This document shows positions 30,988 to 41,221 of a DNA stretch of 64,000 nt, piece after piece. A program made the translations under genes and the position numbers. The notes below the pieces were generated by a model. That model was not told the DNA's origin and did not search any database. It was given only the letters and a program-made list of their open reading frames with translations. Position 1 is the stretch's first letter. Each line of letters starts with the position of its first letter. Source of the DNA: Helichrysum umbraculigerum (lineage: Eukaryota > Streptophyta > Magnoliopsida > Asterales > Asteraceae); NCBI GenBank assembly GCA_949592205.1, contig CATIUR010000003.1:154694759-154758758 (forward strand). The letters run 5' to 3'.

Positions 30988-33127
30988 TGTAACGCCCAAA
31001 ATTTCGTAAGTACAAAACCTTAAATTATATTATTTTAACTGTTTAAGTTAGAAGGACTAACTGTGTAATATGTTTTGTGTCAATAGGACTTACCATTTAA
31101 TGAAATTGTTAGTAGAGGGACTAAAAGTGACAAGTACTATAAGTTGAGGGTTTAATTGTAAAATGCAGTATAAAAACACTGCTTCTGTAATCTTCTACTG
31201 CAATTACATACACAGAAAATAAAAATACGTACAGGGCTTGTGTGAGGTAGGTTTTGAAAGAACAAGAAGAAGGAAGCTAAATTAAAGCTAGGTTTTGTTA
31301 AATTAGTGCTTGTTAGCTTGCAAATAACTTCTTTAAGGTATGATTAACCTCCCTTTTGTGTTTAATTGATGAATTTCATGAATTAGGTTAAACCCTAGTC
31401 TTGGGGTTTTGATGAATTAGTGGACTAATGATTCAATTAAGGTTTCATACACTTAATTATAGTATGTTCAATACATAAATGATATTAGTTTGGTTAAAAC
31501 ACCCATGATCATGTGTTTGAGAAAAATTGAATAATTATAATCATGACCATGTATATGATGATTGCTATAAATGGGTAATTGATATGTATTGTGTGTGATT
31601 ATGCATCAAAGAGTGATACTTGTGATGTTGGTAAATGGAATTGATGAGAAATTATGATAAATACCCATTTATAAGCAATCACACATAAAAGTGTATGAAG
31701 CTTATAGTAAGATTATAAGTGTTATGAGATTTAACACCTTGTAGTATGATATGTGATATAATTAGAAAGTGATTGTGAAATTGATACGTGTTTATGTGAT
31801 TATATGAATTAGGTGATAAACATGTTCAAGGTGTTACAAGTAATTATTCGTGTGGGCTATCACAAGGTAAGTTAATGGATGATGCTATCTTTCTTCAAGT
31901 AATGCTTGTTCCATTTACTTGGAAGGACCGGTAATGGATATGTCATTTACTTGATGAGTTATGATTATATACCGGGGTGTAGGCCCGAAGATGTTAATTC
32001 TTGCGGGAATTAGCATATGATATTATGGATCCTTAATATACGTATGTTGTGAAATGATATTGATTATCATTGATAGCCCATTTCTTACTAAGCTTTATGC
32101 TTACTCTATTATGTTTATGTGTTTTAGGTGAGCCAAGTGGGACCCAGAGGGATCCGGGTAAAAGGCCCGAATGATGCTAGTGGTGGAGCTTGTTAAGTTA
32201 TCGGTAACAAGCTAATCTTTTAAATCATGCTCTCGATATGTAATCACCCCTTTTGTTTAAGAAAACTTAGTTTTGACACCTAATGTTGAAAGTCAAACAT
32301 GTTGAAGTGTGGAAGTCAAATTAGTCAATGAGTTGGTATACTCATTGATAGTTTTGGAGATGATGTTATTGTATAATAGATGAATATAATGTGAATATAA
32401 TGGTTTATGGAAATTTGATGTTAATAGTTAAGTTGAAGTATTGATAGTGAAAGTGGCATGAGTTGACTTAGAATAGTCAAAGAAATGTGATTTGGATGTT
32501 AGAATAGTGGTTATTTGGGTAAAGACCCAAACGGGTCTTCAAAGTGCCCAAATGGGTCACTAACGGGTCAAAAGGCTACGTTGAGTTGTAAATATGATAT
32601 AAAGAATGTAAACTTTGCACTAGGTCCCAATTGTGGTATTAAAAAGGTAGTAGAAGTGTCAAAGTCTGAAGTTTGTTGGTTTGGAATTTGGTATGTCAAC
32701 GGAAGTGGTCAAAAATGACCATAAAGTGGTCAACGATCCGTTTTCTCGTTAAACATGAAATTTGGAAAAGTGTTAATTGGGAAATGTTCATATAGTCATA
32801 ATACACGTGCCTGCAAATTTTCATGGTCATTGGACTTGTCATTTTCAAGATATGCACGATCGAATTTCGGAAGATGGTAAAATGGACAGCAGGCTTCATT
32901 CCTGGGGAATGGGAGTCATTCCTGGGGAATTCGACTCAAATTTCTAACAGCATGCTTCATTCCTGGGGAATGGGAGTCATTCCTGGGGAATCTCTTATAA
33001 ATTCAACATTTTCTTATTTATATCCTTATTTGATCTAGGGAATGATACAACAAGTCTAAAATGTCATATTAAAACGTAGGACTTTACGAAATGAAAAAAA
33101 AAATGTTCTAAATTTCGGGGTGTTTCA
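30988..33127 (+). repeat. 5' LTR of the Tekay element
   Basis: 2,140 bp, nearly identical to 41222-43361. Noted differences include T/C near 31145, A/G near 31955 and 32489, the AAAGAATG/GACGAATG change near 32605, and G/C near 32955. It contains two pairs of CATTCC TGG GGAATG inverted repeats (32897-32991). Short ORFs here are present in both LTRs and are not genes. Confidence 0.93.
32897..32991 (+). repeat. Two pairs of CATTCC-TGG-GGAATG inverted repeats
   Basis: Copies start at 32897, 32917, 32958 and 32978, so the spacing is 20 bp within pairs and 61 bp between pairs. The 3' LTR has the same array at 43131-43225. Confidence 0.9.
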
Positions 33128-33719
33128 GGATAAAATAAATTCATCATTTTGGAATATATGATATTATCCTAAGTTTAATAATGTAATATATGATATATGA
33201 CATTACCAATATCACATATGTCACTATTAAATTTAGGATAAAAATAACTCATCATTTTGTAATATAGGACGTTATCCTAACTTTAATAATGGAATATATG
33301 ATATATGACATTACCAATATCACATAAACTTAAGATAAAATTAATTCATTATTTTGGAATATATGACATTATTCTAAATTTAATAATGGAATATATGATA
33401 TATGACATTACCAATATCACATATGCCACTATTAAACTTAGGATAAAATTAATTCATCATTTGGGATATATGATAGTATCCTAAGTTTAATAACGGAATA
33501 TATTACCAATATCACATATGCCACTATTAAACTTATGATAAAACTAATTCATCATTTGTGCATATATGACATTATCCTAAGCTTAATAATCAAATATATG
33601 ATATATGACATTATCAATATCACATATGCCACTATTAAACTTAGCATAAAATTATCATATTAAAACGTAGGACTTTACGAAATGAAAAAAAAAAATGTTC
33701 TAAATTTCGGGGTGTTTCA
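33128..33719 (+). repeat. Copy of the element's right flank plus LTR tail, inserted after the 5' LTR
   Basis: 33128-33650 matches 43362-43884 almost base for base, including diagnostic oddities (CATAAACTTAAG, AATAACGGAATATATT). The match ends at CATAAAATTA. From 33655 to 33719 the last 65 bp of the LTR follow (TCATATTAAAACG to GGTGTTTCA), and then the PBS. This is a local rearrangement of the element, not a separate insertion. Confidence 0.9.
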
Positions 33720-34552
33720 AGTTGGTATCTGTGACACCCGGTCAAAATAACCCAAAATTAGGTCCCAATTTAAACTTTTAAATCACGTATTATATACGTG
33801 TTAACACTTAAGCATTCAAGTATTATATATGTATATGTATATATATAAACCGAAACGGTTATTTAAATAATCGCGAATACACGAATCTAACAAAACGCAT
33901 AAACCCAAAATAGAATTTGGTGAAAAACATTTTTAAATCAAGTATTATTATTGAGAATAATAATTTCATACTCCGTTTGAAATTTAAATACATTTTAGAT
34001 ACAGAAAACCATCCGTACATTTTAAGTAAAACAAAGTTACAATTTTATACATCCGTAAAAACATTTTTATAAAATATTTCAATTAAAAACCTATACGATT
34101 CTATTTTTAGAAAATTATCATTTTAAAGTATTATACCGCATAACGATCGGGTACGCAAACACGGGTCGGTAATACCCAACCACCTCAATAATTGAGGCCG
34201 GTTATATCAACCGACCTCAATTATTTATCACACACACGCTCACTCTTTGATCTCTCTCGGCTCTCACTCTTTCTCGATCTCTATTTCATTTTAACAACAA
34301 CAACAAAGATCAGTAACATCATCATCATCATCTAGCTTCAAAATCATCATCTTCATCATCGGATCATTCTCATCATCATCCCCACGGTTTCAAATTTCGC
34401 TACGTAAGAACACTTATCAATTCTCGTTAATTTTATGTTTATAATACATTATATAGCATGTATTAGCTTTGTATAAGGTTGTTGTATGCGGAAATAGGAT
34501 TTAGAACTGGTTTTGGATGTTTTCTGCAAGAACAGACTCGAACCAGACCTCG

Positions 34553-34780
34553 GAATACGGCGTATTCAAGGGAATACGGCGTATTCCCGCCCAGAAAACA
34601 TGAACACGGCGTATTCAAGGGAATACGGCGTATTCCCTCTATTTTTCATGAATACGGTCGTATTCAAATGAATACGGCGTATTCCCTCTATTTTTCATGA
34701 ATACGGCGTATTCAGACGAATACGGCGTATTCCCACCATATGTCACCAATCCGGCGGATTCAAGTGAATCCGGCGGATTC
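34553..34780 (+). repeat. 49-bp tandem units, each with two GAATAC-GGC-GTATTC inverted repeats
   Basis: Ten copies start at 34553, 34572, 34602, 34621, 34650, 34670, 34699, 34718, 34747 and 34766. Steps alternate 19-20 and 29-30. The last two copies read AATCC-GGC-GGATT: both arms changed together. The copy at 34650 has GAATACGGTCGTATTC. An ORF through this array is an artefact. Confidence 0.95.
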
Positions 34781-35418
34781 CCCCTATATATTTCATGATC
34801 CAACGGATCAATAAACTAGCCCTGTGAATTCTAGCTAAAACAGAACATGTAAATTTTTGAAAACGTCGACGATTTTACAACATATTCTAGGGTAGCTTCT
34901 CGATGAAAATTTTATTATAACGGATTGGGCTCAAATTCGCTCGGTCATTCAAAAACAACCCAATGATCAAGGCTAAGTACCTTAGCCTTGTCAGTTTTAG
35001 GCCATCCGGGGTCGTTTAGGGGCCGAAAATGGCAGATTACTGTTTTCAGACTCGTACCAAATTTTGTAAACTCAAACATAAACATTAAATAATACATTGG
35101 ACAATCCATTTACTCATTAGAATCTCGCGTGTTTAGGACTCTAAGGGATTTCAAAGATTGTCTATTCCACGTCGAATATATTCATTGCTCGGATTGACTC
35201 AGGTGAGTCTCACAGCCCCATTTTTACTGTTTTAAATATTGGGGTGAGATACAATGCTTACATGTTTTCGTGATCATATGTTATTTGATTAGTTAATTTA
35301 ATTATTAACTCATGGAATTAAATGATTATTTAGTTCGGTTAACTATATTAGTTACATTGTTTGGCTACCATTCTTTGGTCCTGATTAGCATTGTTAAACT
35401 TCACATTGTTCGGAAACC

Positions 35419-35720
35419 TGCGTTGGTTTGTTCCATGTTGTGAAATCTGCGTTGGTTTCATCATTGTTTAATTGCACATTGTTCGAAGACCTGCGATGGT
35501 TTGTTCAATGTTACGAAACCTGCGTTGGTTTCATCATAGTCTAAGTTCATATTGTTCGCAAACCTGCGTTGGTTTGTTACATGTTGCGAAACCTGCGTTG
35601 GTTTCATCATTTTCTAATTGCACATTGTTCGAAAACCTGCGTTGGTTTGTTCAATGTTCCAAAATCTGCGTTGGTTTTATCCTAGTTTATTTTGTTATCG
35701 TTTAAGGAACCTGCGTTGGT
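35419..35720 (+). repeat. 73-bp tandem units, each with two CTGCGTTGGTTT words
   Basis: The TGCGTTGG word occurs at 35420, 35449, 35493, 35522, 35566, 35595, 35639, 35668 and 35713 (second base of the word), steps alternating 29 and 44-45. Several copies form inverted repeats around TGCGTT, for example GAAACC/GGTTTC (35515-35532, 35588-35605) and CAAACC/GGTTTG (35559-35576). Confidence 0.9.
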
Positions 35721-36195
35721 TTAAAATCATTGTTTGAGTAAACTGCTTAAATCACTATTCATTTATAACTTTCTATTATCGTCGGATAATCATATTGATC
35801 ACATCAATGTTTATATTAAAACCTGTGAGATTCACCAGCTTTATAGCTGACCTTTTAGTGTTGTATTCTCAGGTACTCATCAACAGTAGGAATGGCCTAT
35901 AGGATAAGCTAGCTATCACGAGTCGCATGCATCCATTTAGACATGAAGATTTTCTTGCATTATATTTTGTATAATGGTTATGCATTAAAATCTTCTGAAA
36001 TCATTTTGCGAACTCACTACTATGTTTCAAACTTATGACTTAAACTTTGTACTACTTTTGAAAACTTATGTAATGTAATATATTTTCTACAACGTCTCAT
36101 TTAGAGTCGTTTGCTTGTACTTTGGTGTTTTGATTATTGATTAGTCACGCCCCAAAACAGTCGCTTCCGCAAAGCATTAAATTGGGGGTGTGACA

Positions 36196-36582
36196 GTATC
36201 AGAGCTTGGTTTAAGGGATTCGGGTATCCACCATTAGTGGGTACTTGATCTTAAGCCATTATTATTATTGTTGAGCATGATATTGAATTGTTATTTGTTT
36301 TGATTAATCTAGTTATTTGATTTCTAAGACTTTTGACTCGAAATATCTTGTGGTAACTTTGGAAACATATAACTGAGATATGATAATTCGTGTGACTGGC
36401 CACCACAATAATTATCATATGGCAATTGTATGGAGCCAAGGAAGTCACAAGGTGTTAAGAAGATAAAGTCTTGGTAATAATTGTTGACTGCTATGTGACT
36501 AGGTGCAGTTAAATTACAAAGTAGACATTTTATTGATGAATATGTTTGTATTAAATATATTGTGTCTACTTTCAGTAATAAG
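36196..36582 (+). other. Tekay leader: PBS remainder and 5' untranslated region
   Basis: It starts with the TSD copy GTATC and AGAGC, the second half of the split PBS. The 370 bp up to the gag ATG hold no gene. Confidence 0.7.
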
Positions 36583-39500
36583 ATGAATGATCAAGAAGGA
36601 ATAGAATTGACACTTGGGCCTCGTCCACGAGACCAAGCCCAGAATGTAAGAACTGGAGGTGATGATGATAGACAAAGACCTCCAGCAGATGATGCTAGGT
36701 TATCTTTGACCGACTTAAAAACTTTAATCTCAGCTGAAGTGGCAAAGGCTCAAGAGGCGTCCCTTCCCCTCTTATTGGGCCGTATTTCTGAAACCATACG
36801 TGAAACTGTTGCTGATGAATTTCAAAGGCGAGATGATGAAAATGAAATTGATCTTGAAAGACCACCTCCTGGTGGTGAAAGAAATGAGGAAAGACCACCA
36901 ACACCTGTTGTTCGCAGGGTGATTCAAAATCGTGATGAAGATCGTAAATTCAGTTATAAAGACTTTTCTGTTTGTAACCCGCTAGATTTTCAAGGTGAGA
37001 TGGATCCAATTAAATGTCAAAGGTGGTTATCTGAAGTTGAAGGGGCATTTGCCACGGCAGAAGTCCCTAACCGATTGAAAGTAAGATATGCTTCTAATCT
37101 TCTTAAATCCCGTGCTAAATTCTGGTGGGAAGTTCAATGTCGTACTTTAGGAGAGGAAGCTATTACAGTGATGACATGGGAAGATTTTAAAAAGATGTTT
37201 GTTGAAACTTATTCGCAGGATGCTGATCTAAATAGAATTCGTCGTGAGTTCCTTTCTATGGAACAAACGACTGAGTCGATAAACGAGCTGATAGGAAATT
37301 TTCTGGATCGAGCCCAATTTTGTCCAGAATACATGGCAAATCCTAAATTACTTATGGATCATTTTCATACAATCCTGAAGAAAGAAATTCGACAGTTTGT
37401 CAATCCGAAGAAATGTAGTACTTTTTCTGAAATGGTAGACGAGGCTCGATTTCAAGAACTGGAGTTAAAGAAGGATGAGAAAAGTTCCACGAAAAGAAAA
37501 GCTGAATCCACTTCTACTCCATCCAAAAAGTTTAGATCTGGTGGAAGTTTTAGAAAGGATGATCGAACTGAAATCCCAGAATGCAAGATATGCCATAAAA
37601 GGCATCGTGGGGAGTGTAAAGCCGGGACTCTAAATTGTTTTTCTTGTGGAAGGCCGGGACATTTTAGCAAAGATTGTCCCAATCCAATCAAAGTTTGTCA
37701 TCATTGTCTGAAACCAGGACATATTCGACCTGATTGTCCTGAATTGAAATCTCAACCTACTTCTTCTGCTCCTCGCAAGAATACTGAGAGGAAGACGGTG
37801 AAACCACCGAAGCCTAGACACCGTTCCTTTCAAATTACTGCAGAAGAAGCACAAAGAGCCCCCGATGTGTTAACAGGTACCTTCTTTGTAAATCTTAAAC
37901 CTGCATACATACTGTTTGATTCGGGAGCTTCACGATCATTTGTGTCTGAAAAGTTCTGTCGATATTTCTCAATCCCTCTTACTGAGTTAGATGCTCCACT
38001 AGATGTGGAAGTTGCTGATGATAGAATTATCTTTGTGACTAATGTGTATAGAGGGTGTCAATTAGTGATTAACAATGAAACATTTCTCATAAATTTAATT
38101 CCAATGCAAATGGGTGAGTTTGATGTAGTTGTGGGTATGGATTGGTTAGGCAAACATAATGCTATAATCCAGTGTGAGAAAAAGATTATTCGTATTACTT
38201 CACCAAGTGGGGGAGTGATAGATATTTATGGCGAAAAGAGAAAACTTTCAATTCCAATTTGTACCTTTGCTCGTGCTAAACGCCATTTATCACATGGTTG
38301 CCAGGCCTTTTTGGCACATGTGATTGATACTAAAAAGCAAACTCCCAAATTATCTGAAATTCCTATTGTTAATGAGTTCCCCGATGTTTTTCCCGACGAG
38401 CTACCGGGCATTCCGCCCGATAGACAAGTCGAATTCCGTATTGAATTAGTACCGGGAGCTACACCAATTGCTAAAACACCTTATAGACTCGCCCCCTCTG
38501 AAATGCAAGAGTTGATGAAACAATTGCAAGAATTACTTGATAAAGGTTTTATTCGTCCGAGTAGTTCACCATGGGGTGCACCGATACTATTTGTTAAAAA
38601 GAAAGATGGCACTATGAGAATGTGCATCGATTATAGGGAATTGAACAAGGTTACCATCAAGAATAGGTATCCCTTGCCTAGGATTGATGACTTGTTTGAC
38701 CAACTCCAAGGTGCTAGTTTCTTCTCGAAGATTGATTTACGTTCTGGTTATCACCAATTGAAAGTTCGAGAAGAAGATGTGTCTAAAACAGCTTTCAGGA
38801 CAAGGTATGGCCATTATGAATTCGTGGTTATGCCTTTTGGTCTGACAAATGCTCCTGCCGCTTTTATGGATCTCATGAATCGAGTGTGCCGACCTATGCT
38901 CGATAAGTTTGTAATTGTATTTATAGATGATATTCTCATATATTCCAAATCTGCTGACGATCACAATGTTCATTTAAGGCAGGTATTACAAACTTTGAGA
39001 AATGAGAAACTTTATGCCAAGTTCTCCAAGTGTGAATTTTGGCTTCGTGAGGTACAATTTCTGGGTCATGTTGTTAATAACCAAGGTATTATGGTTGATC
39101 CTGCAAAGGTTGAGGCGGTGATGAAATGGGAACCTCCAACCAATGCAACAGAAGTTAGAAGTTTTCTGGGTTTAGCTGGCTATTACAGACGGTTTATCCA
39201 GGATTTCTCCAAGATTGCTACTCCTCTCACTAAGCTTACTCGTAAAAATATTAAATATGAATGGAATGATGCAGCTGAGCAAGCTTTCCGTACTTTGAAA
39301 TTAAAGCTTAGTCAAGCTCCTGTCTTAGTACTTCCTGATGGTACTGATGACATGGTAGTTTACTGCGATGCTTCTCGAAATGGTCTTGGTTGTGTTCTGA
39401 TGCAGAGGGGTAAAGTGATTGCTTATGCTTCTCGACAACTGAAAGAACATGAAAAAGGATATCCAACTCACGATTTGGAGCTGGCAGCGGTTGTCTTTGC

Positions 39501-41205
39501 TCTAAAAATCTGGAGGCATTACTTATATGGTGTGAAGTGTACCATTTACACTGATCACAAAAGCCTCAAATATTTCTTTGATCAGCGTGACCTTAACATG
39601 AGACAGCGACGTTGGCTTGACTTGGTAAAGGATTATGACTGTGAAATTCTTTATCATCCAGGAAAGGCTAACGTTGTAGCTGATGCTCTCAGCCGAAAAG
39701 CGATGCATCATGCTTTAATTGTTAAATCTCTTCGCATTACTGTCATTCCTGATTTACTTGACCAGATTAAGGAAGTCCAACAAAAGGCATGGCAAAAAGG
39801 TCTTTGGAGAGCAGAACGTATTGAAGGTCAAATTCCAAACATTGTTGATGATTCTCGTGGGATAAAAACACGTTATGGAAGAATATGGATTCCAAATTCA
39901 CCTGAGCTGAAAAAGCTGTTACTTGATGAAGCTCACAAGTCCAGATATTCCATTCATCCTGGTGCAACAAAAATGTACCATGATTTGAAAGTTGATTATT
40001 GGTGGCCTGGGATGAAGCGTGAAATTGTGAAATATGTCGAACAATGTCTAACGTGTTTGCAGGTTAAAGCAGAACATCAAAAACCATTTGGTAAAATGCA
40101 ACCGTTGGACATACCTGTTTGGAAATGGGAGCACCTTACCATGGACCTTATCACTAAATTACCCAAAACTCAACGTCATCATGACACTATTTGGGTGATT
40201 GTTGATCGGTTGACAAAAAGTGCTCTATTCTTGCCAATTAAGGAAACTTATACTTCAGAGGCACTTGCTGATTTATATGTTAAAGAAGTTGTGGCACGAC
40301 ATGGTATGCCTATCTCTATTATCTCTGATCGAGATAGTAGATTCACTTCTAGATTCTGGAACAAATTCCAAGAGGATATTGGTACTCGTATTCATTTAAG
40401 TACTGCATATCATCCCCAGACTGATGGGCAGAGTGAAAGAACCATCCAGACGCTTGAAGACATGTTGAGGGCATGTGCCATTGATTTCGGTGGTAGCTGG
40501 GATACTCACTTACCGTTGGTTGAGTTTTCTTATAATAACAGTTATCATGCGAGTATTGGCATGCCTCCTTATCAAATGTTATATGGCAGAAAATGTAGAA
40601 CTCCAATATGTTGGGATGAGATTGGGCAACGAGAACTGGGTAGTACTGATATTGTCCAGAAGACGACTGAAAAGATTGATCAGGTCAGAGAACGGTTGAA
40701 AATAGCCCAAGATCGACAAAAATCTTATGCTGACAACCGAAGGCGTCCAATCGAATTCCAAGTTGGAGATTTTGTTATGTTGAAAGTATCTCCATGGAAG
40801 GGTATCATTCGGTTCAGAAAGCGGGGAAAATTGAGCCCTCGATACATTGGTCCCTTTAAGATTCTTGAAAAAGTTGGAAAGGTAGCTTATCGCCTCGAGC
40901 TGCCTAATGAACTAGCTGGAATACATTCTACTTTTCACGTGTCCTATTTAAGGAAGTGTTTGGTTGATGAAGCCGCTTACGTGCCATTGGATGAAATTGA
41001 AATTAATGATCAGTTGAATTACGTTGAACAACCAGTGATGATTCTTGATGAAAAGATAAAGAAGCTGAGGAATAAAGAAATAAAGTTGTTCAAAATCCAA
41101 TGGAGACATCGCAAGGGTTCAGAATTTACTTGGGAACCCGAGGAGGAGATCATCCGTTATTATCCAGCTATATATCAGGAATGGATTGTGAGGACACAAT
41201 CCTGA
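36583..41205 (+). CDS. gag-pol: Tekay Gag-Pol polyprotein with C-terminal chromodomain
   Basis: The protein is 1,540 aa from ATG 36583 (MNDQEG). The frame is open seven codons upstream, but only from a GTG. Order: Gag core (residues about 105-300, KCQRWLSEVEGAFA, RIRREFLSMEQT); knuckles at 333-386 (CFSCGRPGHFSKDC, CHHCLKPGHIRPDC); protease LFDSGASRSFVS (about 443); RT with CIDYRELN (about 681) and FIDDILIYS (about 779); RNase H with YCDASRNGLGCVL (about 927), YTDHKSLKYF and VADALSRK; integrase zinc finger (HKSRYSIHPG to CLTCLQVK, about 1117-1163) and triad in TMDLITK, IISDRDSRF and GQSERTIQTL. A chromodomain follows at about 1482-1533 (EKIKKLRNKEIKLFKIQWRH, EFTWEPEEEI), which in the family directs integration to heterochromatin. 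All motifs are intact. Confidence 0.95.
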   Translation: MNDQEGIELTLGPRPRDQAQNVRTGGDDDRQRPPADDARLSLTDLKTLISAEVAKAQEASLPLLLGRISETIRETVADEFQRRDDENEIDLERPPPGGERNEERPPTPVVRRVIQNRDEDRKFSYKDFSVCNPLDFQGEMDPIKCQRWLSEVEGAFATAEVPNRLKVRYASNLLKSRAKFWWEVQCRTLGEEAITVMTWEDFKKMFVETYSQDADLNRIRREFLSMEQTTESINELIGNFLDRAQFCPEYMANPKLLMDHFHTILKKEIRQFVNPKKCSTFSEMVDEARFQELELKKDEKSSTKRKAESTSTPSKKFRSGGSFRKDDRTEIPECKICHKRHRGECKAGTLNCFSCGRPGHFSKDCPNPIKVCHHCLKPGHIRPDCPELKSQPTSSAPRKNTERKTVKPPKPRHRSFQITAEEAQRAPDVLTGTFFVNLKPAYILFDSGASRSFVSEKFCRYFSIPLTELDAPLDVEVADDRIIFVTNVYRGCQLVINNETFLINLIPMQMGEFDVVVGMDWLGKHNAIIQCEKKIIRITSPSGGVIDIYGEKRKLSIPICTFARAKRHLSHGCQAFLAHVIDTKKQTPKLSEIPIVNEFPDVFPDELPGIPPDRQVEFRIELVPGATPIAKTPYRLAPSEMQELMKQLQELLDKGFIRPSSSPWGAPILFVKKKDGTMRMCIDYRELNKVTIKNRYPLPRIDDLFDQLQGASFFSKIDLRSGYHQLKVREEDVSKTAFRTRYGHYEFVVMPFGLTNAPAAFMDLMNRVCRPMLDKFVIVFIDDILIYSKSADDHNVHLRQVLQTLRNEKLYAKFSKCEFWLREVQFLGHVVNNQGIMVDPAKVEAVMKWEPPTNATEVRSFLGLAGYYRRFIQDFSKIATPLTKLTRKNIKYEWNDAAEQAFRTLKLKLSQAPVLVLPDGTDDMVVYCDASRNGLGCVLMQRGKVIAYASRQLKEHEKGYPTHDLELAAVVFALKIWRHYLYGVKCTIYTDHKSLKYFFDQRDLNMRQRRWLDLVKDYDCEILYHPGKANVVADALSRKAMHHALIVKSLRITVIPDLLDQIKEVQQKAWQKGLWRAERIEGQIPNIVDDSRGIKTRYGRIWIPNSPELKKLLLDEAHKSRYSIHPGATKMYHDLKVDYWWPGMKREIVKYVEQCLTCLQVKAEHQKPFGKMQPLDIPVWKWEHLTMDLITKLPKTQRHHDTIWVIVDRLTKSALFLPIKETYTSEALADLYVKEVVARHGMPISIISDRDSRFTSRFWNKFQEDIGTRIHLSTAYHPQTDGQSERTIQTLEDMLRACAIDFGGSWDTHLPLVEFSYNNSYHASIGMPPYQMLYGRKCRTPICWDEIGQRELGSTDIVQKTTEKIDQVRERLKIAQDRQKSYADNRRRPIEFQVGDFVMLKVSPWKGIIRFRKRGKLSPRYIGPFKILEKVGKVAYRLELPNELAGIHSTFHVSYLRKCLVDEAAYVPLDEIEINDQLNYVEQPVMILDEKIKKLRNKEIKLFKIQWRHRKGSEFTWEPEEEIIRYYPAIYQEWIVRTQS

Positions 41206-41208
41206 ATA

Positions 41209-41221
41209 AGTGGGGGAGAGT
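41209..41221 (+). other. Tekay polypurine tract
   Basis: GTGGGGGAGAGT immediately before the 3' LTR, four bases after the Gag-Pol stop. Confidence 0.8.

Larger units (their letters stand above)
33730..36195 (+). mobile_element. Solo gypsy LTR inserted in the Tekay primer-binding site
   Basis: 2,466 bp from TGTGACACCCGG to GGGGGTGTGACA, with TSD GTATC at 33725-33729 and 36196-36200. The two halves of the Tekay PBS, TGGTATC and AGAGC, lie on either side. No internal sequence is present, so this is the product of LTR-LTR recombination or a truncated insertion. It contains two arrays (34553-34780 and 35419-35720), a CT-rich and CAACAACAACAA leader-like region near 34250-34320, and no gene. Confidence 0.92.

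Noticed and set aside
30988..33132. First Tekay LTR as a separate solo LTR with its own TSD GGATA on both sides
   Set aside because: The GGATA at 33128 belongs to a 523-bp copy of the flank of the 3' LTR, and the element's LTR tail and PBS follow at 33655-33729. One rearranged element explains all of it.
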